A stretch of DNA of 6,713 nt from Erysipelotrichaceae bacterium. Its GTDB lineage: Bacteria > Bacillota_I > Bacilli_A > Erysipelotrichales > Erysipelotrichaceae. This document shows, one piece after another, positions 1 to 5,806 of this stretch. Where the stretch lies: positions 1 through 6,713 of the forward strand of contig DXZE01000065.1 of assembly GCA_019415435.1 (NCBI GenBank). The letters run 5' to 3'. The position numbers were made by a program, and so were the translations under genes. Below the pieces are notes generated by a model. It had not been told where the DNA came from, searched no databases, and saw nothing but the letters and a program-made list of their open reading frames with translations. The first letter of the stretch is position 1; each line of letters starts with the position of its first letter.

Positions 1-53
1 ATCAGTGACAATCAATCTGATCTGCGTATGGTCATTTCATGAGAGGCATAACA
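1..53. repeat. Edge inverted repeat, left copy
   Basis: These 53 bases are the exact reverse complement of 6659-6711. Read outward from the window, both copies begin TGTTATGCCTCTCATGAAAT. The match stops abruptly at base 54, inside a minus-strand reading frame that ends on a TGA supplied by the repeat. The likeliest reading is the terminus of an insertion sequence present in at least two copies, or a contig edge where an assembler stopped at a repeat. No transposase is visible, so the family cannot be named. Confidence 0.85.
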
Positions 54-267
54 GACAAACTCGAAAAGAGTATTCACTTGTTTTCTCATTCAGGTCCAGA
101 AAATCATTAATGGTAGTAATCACCTTATCCTTCTGGTAAGGAAACAACGATTGTATTTTCTCGGAGATCTCATCGAAATCAGCTGTGCCATTCACTTTAT
201 CATCCATGAAATTCACTTTACATGAATGATGGTAATCGGCCAGCTTAGCATTACTGTACCTGAACAA
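37..267 (-). pseudogene. Truncated hypothetical protein, C-terminus lost to the edge repeat
   Basis: This minus-strand frame gives up to 76 residues, of which the last few (ending LCLS) come from the edge repeat. The native part therefore runs to about base 54. The upstream-most start is TTG at 267 with no ribosome binding site. A better candidate is the ATG at 207 (MDDKVNG...), preceded by a weak AAAGTG. The visible protein is mostly polar and helical, with acidic and lysine residues (DEISEKIQSLFPYQKDK) and no membrane segment or recognisable motif. I do not recognise the family. A perfect 9-bp dyad (251-276) overlaps the TTG start and could be an operator, or the mark of an earlier break in the gene. 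The lost 3' part prevents any functional call. Confidence 0.4.
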
Positions 268-276
268 GTACAGTAA
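251..276. promoter_or_regulatory. Perfect 9-bp dyad, possible operator
   Basis: TTACTGTAC (251-259) and GTACAGTAA (268-276) form a perfect inverted repeat with an 8-base spacer. It lies at the 5' side of the truncated minus-strand gene. There is no U-tract, so it looks more like a protein-binding dyad than a terminator. Its function is unknown. Confidence 0.35.
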
Positions 277-693
277 CCATAGAATTCACCAATTTGTTAA
301 TATGCCCTTTAGAAAAAATTAATTCTATCATGCACTAAACATTTATTATACAAAATATTTAATTAATATATAAGACTGTAATAAATATTGTTATTCTCAT
401 AAACTATATTTAGAATCCTGGATTTTATGAAAGGAAAAATTAATATGTGCGTCTCTAGGTATAAGACTGGAATTTATTAATTATTTAGAAGTAAATAATT
501 CTGTTGCCAATGCATGTGATAAATGTTTTTCTGATACCTTGCTTCATGATTTGAAAAAAGCTAAAAAATATTGAAGTATTCAGAAACACGTATTATTACT
601 ACATTTTCTATTGATAGATTTATTGGCATTTACAATTGATAGTTTCTTGTAAAGCTTTGACTGTTACTAATGCAAAAATCAGAAAGGTATATT
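268..693. other. AT-rich intergenic region without a convincing gene
   Basis: This stretch is strongly AT-rich and broken by stops in all frames. It holds three things. A 10-base direct repeat, TATAAGACTG, occurs at 369-378 and 460-469. A perfect hairpin has arms AATTATTTA (479-487) and TAAATAATT (492-500) around GAAG. An open frame at 431-574 lacks an ATG but would encode a segment containing NACDKCFSD. A mini-ORF ATG at 444 with an upstream AAAGGA ends after 11 codons in a different frame, so this may be a frameshifted relic. No clear -35/-10 pair for the gene at 694 was found. Confidence 0.5.
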
Positions 694-1179
694 ATGTTTA
701 GAAAAGTAATTACATCAATAATGGCCATTGCAATTTCTATTTGCGTATTTTCAGTAAGTATTAATGCTGCTGATAATTCTAATAATTCAAATGATAACTT
801 TCAAATTGTTACAGAAGAGCAGATGGAGTATGAATTGGGAGAGGATTCTCCATATGCAGGCAAATATATCACTTATAGGATTGATAAAGATGGTAATTTT
901 GTCAGAACAAGTATTCAGGATCAAGTCCCTTACAGGACTAGAGCGGTAATTTCGACTTCTGTAGCAGTTTTTATTGGAGGAACATTAGTAGGATATTTAA
1001 TTACAAGTGTCGTTGATGGGATAGTAGTTGCTGCAACAGGAAAGTCTGGAGCAGATTGGGTGGCATATGCAATAAAACAGGTTGTTGGCAAAAAGTCAAC
1101 TTCTTCAATTACTATTGATAAAACAGCCGTATGCATCGGATACCCGCCATATGGGTATAAACCAGATTATTGCAGATGA
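694..1179 (+). CDS. Exported small protein with a hydrophobic Gly-rich segment and C-terminal cysteine pair (possible bacteriocin-like precursor)
   Basis: I chose the ATG at 694 over the in-frame ATG at 670 because AGAAAGG (681-687) sits 6 bases upstream of 694, giving 161 residues. Residues 1-25 form a typical Sec signal peptide: a Lys/Arg-containing N-terminus, a hydrophobic core, and a VSINA-AD cleavage site. An Asn/Glu-rich polar region (about 26-80) and RTRA (81-84) follow. Next is a hydrophobic stretch at about 86-117 containing FIGGTLVGYLI. The C-terminus is aromatic and Pro-rich, with Cys147 and Cys160 (CIGYPPYGYKPDYC) able to form a disulfide loop. The family is not recognised. The pro-region, hydrophobic Gly-rich segment and Cys pair resemble a Sec-exported antimicrobial precursor, but a cell-surface protein is equally possible. 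The stop overlaps the next start, so the two genes are translationally coupled. Confidence 0.75.
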   Translation: MFRKVITSIMAIAISICVFSVSINAADNSNNSNDNFQIVTEEQMEYELGEDSPYAGKYITYRIDKDGNFVRTSIQDQVPYRTRAVISTSVAVFIGGTLVGYLITSVVDGIVVAATGKSGADWVAYAIKQVVGKKSTSSITIDKTAVCIGYPPYGYKPDYCR

Positions 1180-1262
1180 AAAATAAGAAATATTTATACA
1201 TAGCTATAGTTGGTTTCCTTTTTGGAGTAGTACTGTACTTTGTATTAACAACTGTTATGTAA
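1176..1262 (+). CDS. 28-residue single-helix membrane peptide, C-terminus apparently altered by IS insertion
   Basis: Its ATG (1176-1178) overlaps the TGA of the exported protein as ATGA, a sign of translational coupling. The sequence MKNKKYLYIAIVGFLFGVVL continues as one hydrophobic helix after a Lys-rich cytoplasmic start, predicting an N-in single-pass membrane peptide. The stop TAA (1260-1262) lies inside the inferred left inverted repeat of the IS110 element (1256-1267), so the native end was probably replaced. Joining base 1256 to base 5409 or thereabouts keeps the frame open for about ten more mostly hydrophobic codons before TAA and the terminator at 5466. Small membrane peptides beside bacteriocin genes are often immunity proteins; that role here is inference only. 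Confidence 0.6.
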   Translation: MKNKKYLYIAIVGFLFGVVLYFVLTTVM

Positions 1263-1267
1263 AAGCC
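1256..1267. repeat. IS110 subterminal inverted repeat, left
   Basis: TATGTAAAAGCC is the exact reverse complement of 5398-5409. It contains the TAA stop of the small membrane peptide. Confidence 0.6.
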
Positions 1268-1660
1268 GCTGTCAAGGGCTAATTCTCAATTTTGGCTAAT
1301 ATCTTCTTTTACTATTTGAGGGCACGAGGAAAGAGTTCCGGATTGTAAACAGTTCGCGGTAGTTAGCCATTCTGTTATTCGTGTATCAGGGACAATTGCT
1401 CTCCCACCCCACAGGCCAATGGTTTCGCCGCCAGCTCTGCTGTCTAAAATCGTGGATCACCAGGAATCAGTGCCATCATAGTTGAATCGCAGATAGCTGA
1501 ACCGTCCAATTTATATCCGGACGACTCCTTCCTGATGCCCTCAATTTATTCATGTATTGCTGTGATTCATCGGTTTGATTACTGTTCAAGTCATTCACAT
1601 TCTCCTTATTTGTGCTATATCAAGCTGCTGTCTATCATTCTTGTAATGAAGGAAAGTATA
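1268..1660 (-). ncRNA. Candidate bridge RNA/seekRNA region of the IS110 element
   Basis: About 390 bases without a supported gene lie between the transposase stop (1661) and the left inverted repeat. In the IS1111 group the guide RNA that directs target and donor choice is encoded at this 3' end, so this is the expected position. The stretch has local dyads, for example CGTCC (1503-1507) with GGACG (1519-1523). CTGTTATT (1372-1379) repeats the left insertion junction, and GACAAT (1391-1396) is complementary to the right flank (5409-5414). The exact RNA ends and fold are not determined here. Confidence 0.4.
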
Positions 1661-2281
1661 TTAAGCAAGAGCGGTATGAATATTGCCTGTCATCATGCCC
1701 CATATAAAGCACGCCAGCTCTCGTGCTACTGCCGTTGTTGCCTTGTTATGGCACTTCCGGTTGTGCAGCACAAGGTGCAGATACCTCTTGCGAAGGCGTT
1801 CATTTGCTCTATCCGCATAGGCAATGATTTCAGCTGTGTTTCCTTCCTGGCGTTTCTTCAAGGCTGCGCTCTTGCCAGACGATGCCCGTGAGAAGGATTG
1901 TGCACATTCCACAAGAAGTTTGCGCAGAAACGAATTTCCCTGCTTCGTAATACCTGTCTGGTTCTGATTGTCACTGCTGCTGAGCTCCCCTGCAACCAGG
2001 CCAAGGAATGCCGCAAAGTTCTTTGCCTTGACGAATCTGGTGAAATCCCCAATCTCCACAATCAAAGCCAGAGCAGTAAGGACCTTAATCGACTTAAAGC
2101 AGGTCAGTTTATGCACTGCCTCACGGTATTTATCCTTTTCAGCGATCTCTTCAATGCGTCTGTTCAGCTGTTCCAGACGATCATTAACTGTTTCATAAGA
2201 AAGCAGGTAAGCATCCAGCGTTTCCTTATTGATCCCCTCCAGAGGAAGTTCTTTAAGCCACTTCAGGTGCTTCTTTGTCCA
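1661..2281 (-). pseudogene. IS110 transposase, C-terminal part (separated by IS66)
   Basis: This is residues 170-375 of the reconstructed transposase. It opens with a Lys/Leu/Glu-rich coiled-coil-like linker (LEQLNRRIEEIAEKDK) and continues into the Transposase_20 (IS116/IS110/IS902) domain. That domain shows VEIGDFTRFVKAKNFAAFLG, then a serine cluster ELSSSD, then GITKQGNSFLRK. This is the conserved serine-containing region that works with the N-terminal DEDD site in IS110 recombinases. The usual SG after the serine reads SD here. The frame continues exactly from the N-terminal part once the IS66 element and one GTAGTTTT are removed. A GTG at 2116 could start an isolated fragment, but that is unlikely to be functional. 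Confidence 0.9.
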
Positions 2282-2289
2282 GTAGTTTT
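2282..2289. repeat. IS66 target-site duplication, left
   Basis: GTAGTTTT directly precedes the IS66 left end and is repeated at 4793-4800. An 8-bp duplication is characteristic of the IS66 family. Confidence 0.95.
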
Positions 2290-2300
2290 GTAAGCGTCAA
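2290..2300. repeat. IS66 terminal inverted repeat, left
   Basis: GTAAGCGTCAA matches the reverse complement of 4782-4792. Confidence 0.95.
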
Positions 2301-2312
2301 AGTAACACCGTC

Positions 2313-2341
2313 TTTCAATAAACAGCAGGATTTCCGATACT
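2313..2341 (+). promoter_or_regulatory. Possible promoter for IS66 tnpA-tnpB
   Basis: TTTCAA (2313-2318) and GATACT (2336-2341) are 17 bases apart just inside the left end. Both deviate from consensus, so this is a weak candidate. It would place the transcription start just before the AAAGGAGG at 2351. Confidence 0.3.
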
Positions 2342-2370
2342 GTATGCAGTAAAGGAGGTCCTGTTTTTTT

Positions 2371-2643
2371 ATGAATGAAGAAGAATGGAAATTGCTTTGG
2401 GATCAGTTTAAATTATCGGGTGAGTCTGTCAAAGAGTTCTGCAGTCATATCGGGATGAAGCCACGGGCTTTTTACTATTTTAAGAATAAATACCAGGATG
2501 ACAGTGCCTGTCAGTTATGTCCTGTTGTTATCAGTCATCCTACTGAGACGACAGTAAGTTTCAATGGCATTCAGGTTTCTTATGATGATGGCATTTCCGA
2601 TCTGGAACTGCAGAGAATCATTCGCCTCTGCAGAGATCTATGA
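2371..2643 (+). CDS. tnpA: IS66-family accessory protein TnpA
   Basis: This 90-residue protein is the first IS66 gene. IS66 elements need this small protein together with TnpB and the TnpC transposase for efficient transposition; its exact role is not settled. Residues 16-42 (SGESVKEFCSHIGMKPRAFY) match the helix-turn-helix-like N-terminal part of IS66 Orf1/TnpA proteins, implying DNA binding. The rest is a variable segment ending with a short acidic, Leu-rich helix. The start follows AAAGGAGG (2351-2358) by 12 bases, a slightly long but acceptable gap. The stop overlaps the tnpB start as ATGA, indicating coupled translation. The length is slightly shorter than many family members but the frame is intact. 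Confidence 0.9.
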   Translation: MNEEEWKLLWDQFKLSGESVKEFCSHIGMKPRAFYYFKNKYQDDSACQLCPVVISHPTETTVSFNGIQVSYDDGISDLELQRIIRLCRDL

Positions 2644-2993
2644 TGCCCTTTGACAAGATCGGTAAGCTGTATCTTGTGACCGGTGTTACTGATCTGAGAA
2701 AAGGGATTGATGGCTATGCCGCATTAATTCAGTCACAGCTGCACCAGAGCCCAATGGACCATTCGATGTATCTTTTCTGTAATCGTGACAGAACGAAGCT
2801 GAAGTGCCTTTACTTTGACGGCACAGGGTTCTGGCTGTTGTATAAACGTCTGGAGAAAGGCCATTTCAAGTGGAAAAAGGATGATGCCAACCACTCTGTC
2901 ATGATCAGTGAGCAGCAGCTCGGATGGCTTCTGGACGGTCTGAAGATTGAACAGAAAAGTGCTTTTCAGCCTGTCAAAAAAGATTATATATGA
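2640..2993 (+). CDS. tnpB: IS66-family accessory protein TnpB (Orf2-like)
   Basis: This 117-residue protein is the second IS66 gene, with the usual family length of about 115. The conserved IS66 Orf2 features are all visible: YLVTGVTDLRKGIDGYAALI near residues 11-30, LFCNRDRTKLKCLYFDGTGF around 45-65, and WLLYKRLEKGHFKW shortly after. It is required with TnpA for IS66 transposition; its biochemical role is not established. There are two adjacent ATGs (2640 and 2643). The first overlaps the tnpA stop, so coupling could use either. This is unrelated to the RNA-guided TnpB of IS200/IS605 despite the shared symbol. Confidence 0.95.
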   Translation: MMPFDKIGKLYLVTGVTDLRKGIDGYAALIQSQLHQSPMDHSMYLFCNRDRTKLKCLYFDGTGFWLLYKRLEKGHFKWKKDDANHSVMISEQQLGWLLDGLKIEQKSAFQPVKKDYI

Positions 2994-3006
2994 GGCTTTA
3001 ATACTG

Positions 3007-3035
3007 TTGTATAAATGCATGCAAGAATGTATAAT
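3007..3035 (+). promoter_or_regulatory. Candidate internal promoter for tnpC
   Basis: TTGTAT (3007-3012) and a perfect TATAAT (3030-3035) are separated by 17 bases. The predicted start of transcription falls at about 3042-3043, on the tnpC ATG itself. No ribosome binding site precedes that ATG. Confidence 0.45.
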
Positions 3036-3042
3036 ATAATCA

Positions 3043-4731
3043 ATGATAGATGAGAAAGAATTCAAAAAGAATCTCGATAATATGAGCCATGATGCCCTGG
3101 TATCATTTGCTTATTCCCTGGCTGTCAAGAACTCTGCACTTGAAGAAAACTATCAAGCTTTGAGACGCAGAGTTTTTGGCATTAAGCACAATGAACATAA
3201 TCCACATGTTTCACCAGATCAGCTGTCATTGTTTAACGAGGCAGAAGCGATTGATGATACGGCTTCTGCTGATCAGAAGAAAGAGCCATCTGGGGATGAT
3301 ATTATTGTTAAGCCGAGTAAAAAGCACAGGCATGGCAAGAATGCAAAGCTGAAGAATGTACGCATCATTGATGAACCGGATATTGAACTTGAAGATAAGA
3401 GTTGCCCAAAATGCGGTAAACCAATGGGAGAGCTGGCTCCTACTGTTTTTGAATGGCTTGAGCATATCCCGGAGGAGTATGTTCTGCACCGTGTAAGAAT
3501 CCATAACTATACATGTCATTCATGCAATGACCAGAATATGAACTGCGTGACATATCATGGCAATACAGACTGCCTGCCTGTAAAGCCGATTCAGAATTCA
3601 TTGGCCTCAGCTTCTGTGATCAGCCACATTGCGTATGAGAAATATCTGGTCGCCGTTCCCATCTATCGCTTATCCAAAGATCTCAGGACCAGAGGAATTG
3701 AAATCAGCCGCCAGGTAATGTGCGGCTGGCTGATGAAGTGTGCAGAGCTGTATCTGGATCCCATCATCAAACGAATGACTGAGGATCTGAGAAACTGTAA
3801 AGTTCTCAATATGGACGAAACATCGCTTGAGGTTCTGGAAGATATCCGTAACGGATCCAGAGAAAAGAGCTATACGTGGCTTGCCATGAGCGGAGAACAC
3901 GAGACAAAGCAGATGGCTTTGTACTTTTATAATGTCTCAAGGGCATACAGCTTTATCTATGAGATCCTGGGACATGATTTTCATGGTGTCATTCAGTCAG
4001 ATGGGTATCAGGCATATGACAAGTATGAGGCTGCCAGTGCTCATGCCGGGTGCAGCGCACACTGCCGCAGAAAATTTGAAGAAGCGGCGAAAGCTTATAC
4101 CGATCTCTATGCAAGGTACAGCAGCCTGAAAGATAAAGAAGAGATCAAACAGCTTCTTGATAACAATCCTTCCTTTGGCCTGATCATTCGCTTTCTGGAT
4201 GAATACTCCAAGCTCTATGGTATAGAGAAACAGTTGAATGAAGCCAAGGCATCACCGGAGACTATTCTCAAGATCAGGCAGGAAAAAGAAAAGCCAATAT
4301 GGGAAGAGCTCAGGAAACAACTGGATTACATGGATGAGAAACTCATGACCAGCGGAAAGCTTGGAAAGGCGATAACATACGCAAAGAATCAGTGGGACAA
4401 GCTGATGTATTATCTGAGCGACTGGCGGGTTGGACTGGATAATAATCTGGCTGAGCGTGAAGGAATAAAACCTTTTGTCCTGGCGAGGAAAAATTTTCTG
4501 TTCGCTGATACAAAGCATGGAGCTAAATACTCCTGCATGTACTTTTCGATCTTAATATCGGCCAGAATGAATTCCCTGAACCCAGAGAAATATCTTGCCT
4601 GGCTGATTGATCAGATGGCAAGAGCTTCAGTTGATGGAGGCATTCATGAAGAAGATATCCAGAGATGTCTGCCATACGCATCTGATCTGCCACAAGATCT
4701 TCAAATTTCAAAGAACTGCTCTGAATCTTGA
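3043..4731 (+). CDS. tnpC: IS66-family DDE transposase TnpC
   Basis: This 562-residue transposase catalyses cut and strand transfer for the IS66 element. An N-terminal helical segment (about 1-45) has the LVSFAYSLAVKNSALEENYQ pattern of the IS66 leucine-rich N-terminus. A polar linker with KKHRHGK is followed by a zinc-binding region with Cys121, Cys124, Cys158 and Cys161. The DDE catalytic core shows D258 (NMDET), D320 (QSDGYQAY) and E471 (NNLAERE), with ARKNFLF after it. The IS66 C-terminal domain follows (YSCMYFSILISARMNSLNP). All key residues and the normal length are present, so it should be active. There is a 49-base gap after tnpB and no ribosome binding site, unlike tnpA; a promoter lies immediately upstream. 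Confidence 0.97.
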   Translation: MIDEKEFKKNLDNMSHDALVSFAYSLAVKNSALEENYQALRRRVFGIKHNEHNPHVSPDQLSLFNEAEAIDDTASADQKKEPSGDDIIVKPSKKHRHGKNAKLKNVRIIDEPDIELEDKSCPKCGKPMGELAPTVFEWLEHIPEEYVLHRVRIHNYTCHSCNDQNMNCVTYHGNTDCLPVKPIQNSLASASVISHIAYEKYLVAVPIYRLSKDLRTRGIEISRQVMCGWLMKCAELYLDPIIKRMTEDLRNCKVLNMDETSLEVLEDIRNGSREKSYTWLAMSGEHETKQMALYFYNVSRAYSFIYEILGHDFHGVIQSDGYQAYDKYEAASAHAGCSAHCRRKFEEAAKAYTDLYARYSSLKDKEEIKQLLDNNPSFGLIIRFLDEYSKLYGIEKQLNEAKASPETILKIRQEKEKPIWEELRKQLDYMDEKLMTSGKLGKAITYAKNQWDKLMYYLSDWRVGLDNNLAEREGIKPFVLARKNFLFADTKHGAKYSCMYFSILISARMNSLNPEKYLAWLIDQMARASVDGGIHEEDIQRCLPYASDLPQDLQISKNCSES

Positions 4732-4781
4732 TACACACATAAGATACTCAGAACAGTCCTTATTTTCTATACGTGGCTATA

Positions 4782-4792
4782 TTGACGCTTAC
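4782..4792. repeat. IS66 terminal inverted repeat, right
   Basis: TTGACGCTTAC is the reverse complement of 2290-2300. Confidence 0.95.
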
Positions 4793-4800
4793 GTAGTTTT
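4793..4800. repeat. IS66 target-site duplication, right
   Basis: GTAGTTTT directly follows the right end and matches 2282-2289. On the minus strand it encodes the Lys-Asn-Tyr junction of the IS110 transposase. Confidence 0.95.
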
Positions 4801-5397
4801 TGCCATCGGTATACTGATACCCATGTCTGGTTGTAAACGCACAGATCTGCTGCTTGATCACCCTTAGCTGCTTCTTATGATCCTGCTCCATACGGATGTA
4901 ATCACGAACAGCTTCATCTTCTTCATCCGGTGTGTAAACTTCACTGTATTCATGGTTCTTCAATGCCTTGGCAATCGCTTTGGCATCACGCTTGTCAGTC
5001 TTTTTCCTGCGGCGTCTGTTTATCTCTGTCCCCGTAATAGATGCAGGAGCCAGAACCTTTGCGGTAATGCCATTCTTTTCAAGATCACGCTTCAACTTGA
5101 AACCAAGGCATCCGGCTTCATACCCGGTTATGATCTTTGTATCATTTCCGAACTTTTTGCGGATTCCCTTGCAGTAGTTCACGATGTTGGCAACAGCAGG
5201 GGAATACGTATTTGTATTCACTGATACTGCGGATCCTTCAAGACAAGTAGAGAGTGTGTAGTTTGTGGTGTGTGCATCAATTCCAACGTATGCTATCATG
5301 TAAAGGCCTTCCTTTCTTGGATGAGGCAACTTCCCCATCTCGTTTTTAGCCAATAACAAGTATGCGGGATGATCCTCGAACACACAAGTTAATGGAG

Positions 5398-5409
5398 GGC
5401 TTTTACATA
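5398..5409. repeat. IS110 subterminal inverted repeat, right
   Basis: GGCTTTTACATA is the exact reverse complement of 1256-1267. It lies about 100 bases upstream of the transposase start. Confidence 0.6.
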
Positions 5410-5465
5410 TTGTCTATTTATTAAGCATTTCAGCTTTTTAAGGAGCCCATTTCTGTCATGAGAAC

Positions 5466-5509
5466 AAAAGAAACGCTATTAACAAAAAAAATGAGACAGC
5501 GTTTCTTTT
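5466..5509. terminator. Hairpin terminator, probably bidirectional
   Basis: AAAAGAAACGCT (5466-5477) and AGCGTTTCTTTT (5498-5509) form a perfect 12-bp stem with a 20-base loop. A T-run on the plus strand and A/T flanks on both sides suit termination in either direction. Before the IS110 insertion it would have ended the exported-protein operon. On the minus strand it follows the gene remnant ending at 5517. Confidence 0.75.
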
Positions 5510-5516
5510 TAAGTAA

Positions 5517-5737
5517 TCAGTATTTGATCGGGAATTCAGTATGATAGTAATCATTAGCATGAATTTCAGTATTCTTTCTATCAATGGCTAGATCAGAAAT
5601 CCGCTTCAAATGAAGTTCTGTTAGAACCACATACAGCATAGAACTAATGGCACTCAATGGATCAAAAAATCAGAAATAACGAGATGAAATAGAGATTTTC
5701 TATGTCCGAAATAGTGTAGTTCTACTGTTGAAAAAGT
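5517..5737 (-). pseudogene. Decayed minus-strand gene remnant with a probable frameshift
   Basis: Two overlapping minus-strand frames look like one protein broken by a single-base change in a run of six A (plus strand, near 5665-5670). The upstream frame reads STVELHYFGHRKSLFHLVIS, then DF. Adding one T to the run continues it as FDPLSAISSMLYVVLTELHL and on to a C-terminus ending YYHTEFPIKY and TGA (5517-5519). The longest ATG-started part is 40 residues (5517-5639) and has no ribosome binding site. The family is not recognised. The terminator at 5466-5509 directly follows, which supports a real 3' gene end. The 5' part is missing. Confidence 0.35.
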
Positions 5738-5774
5738 TTACAGTTAAATTTTTGAATAAAGCAATTAACGTATG

Positions 5775-5783
5775 TGTTATACT
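5775..5783 (+). promoter_or_regulatory. Extended -10 promoter of the peptide precursor
   Basis: TGTTATACT fits the extended -10 pattern TGnTATAnT. The best -35 candidate, TTGAAT (5752-5757), is 20 bases away, so activity may rely on the extended -10 or on an activator. The predicted transcript start is at about 5790, immediately before the AAAGGAGG ribosome binding site. Confidence 0.55.
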
Positions 5784-5806
5784 GCCTAGTAAAGGAGGAT
5801 AGTACA

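Larger units (their letters stand above)
2290..4792 (+). mobile_element. Complete IS66-family element (2503 bp)
   Basis: The ends are an 11-bp perfect inverted repeat, GTAAGCGTCAA at 2290-2300 and TTGACGCTTAC at 4782-4792, with weaker matching continuing inward to about 22 bp. The GTAA terminus is typical of IS66. Inside are the three standard genes tnpA, tnpB and tnpC in order on the plus strand, all with intact frames. The 8-bp duplication GTAGTTTT lies on both sides. The length fits the usual 2.5 kb. Intact genes, a perfect duplication and an otherwise undamaged host transposase indicate a recent insertion. Confidence 0.97.
4760..5299 (-). pseudogene. IS110 transposase, N-terminal DEDD domain (truncated by IS66)
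   Basis: This is the DEDD RuvC-like catalytic domain of an IS110-family recombinase. The start is the ATG at 5299, preceded by AAGGAAGG with a 7-base gap; the open frame reaches 5383 but has no better start. The four acidic residues are visible: D8 (YVGIDAHT), E61 (TGYEAG), D102 and D105 (TDKRDAKAIAKAL). Residues 1-169 are native, up to KNY. The following residues VSVNIATYRK come from the IS66 end, and the stop is at 4760-4762. Joined to 1661-2281 the protein is 375 residues, normal for the family. IS110 enzymes use a guide RNA to choose target and donor sites. As it stands, the split gene should be inactive. Confidence 0.92.
1256..5409 (-). mobile_element. IS110-family (IS1111-like) element, interrupted by IS66
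   Basis: A minus-strand IS110 transposase is flanked by a 12-bp inverted repeat: TATGTAAAAGCC at 1256-1267 and GGCTTTTACATA at 5398-5409. There are only about 100 bases upstream of the transposase start but about 400 downstream of its stop. IS1111-group members carry subterminal inverted repeats and a longer 3' noncoding end, so this layout fits that group. Because such repeats lie a few bases inside the true ends, the limits given are uncertain by up to about 7 bases. Without the IS66 insert and one copy of its duplication, the element would be about 1.64 kb. Confidence 0.7.

Noticed and set aside
670..693. Upstream ATG at 670 as start of the exported protein
   Set aside because: It has no ribosome binding site and would add eight mostly polar and charged residues before the signal peptide. 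The ATG at 694 has AGAAAGG at the right distance.
657..693. TTGACT (657-662) as -35 with TATATT (688-693) as -10 for the exported protein
   Set aside because: The spacing is 25 bases, and the -10 would overlap the gap between the ribosome binding site and the start codon, so it cannot serve the chosen start.
1535..1891. 118-residue plus-strand open frame
   Set aside because: It overlaps the IS110 transposase C-terminus and its 3' noncoding end on the opposite strand, is rich in Cys/His/Ser without a pattern, and lacks a ribosome binding site.
1898..2293. 131-residue plus-strand open frame
   Set aside because: It is antisense to the well-supported IS110 transposase C-terminal domain and runs into the IS66 terminus.
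2640..2993. RNA-guided TnpB nuclease
   Set aside because: The symbol tnpB here belongs to the IS66 Orf2 family. The protein is 117 residues with no RuvC or zinc-finger nuclease features.
4877..5224. 115-residue plus-strand open frame
   Set aside because: It is antisense to the DEDD catalytic domain of the IS110 transposase; the minus-strand reading has all four catalytic acidic residues.
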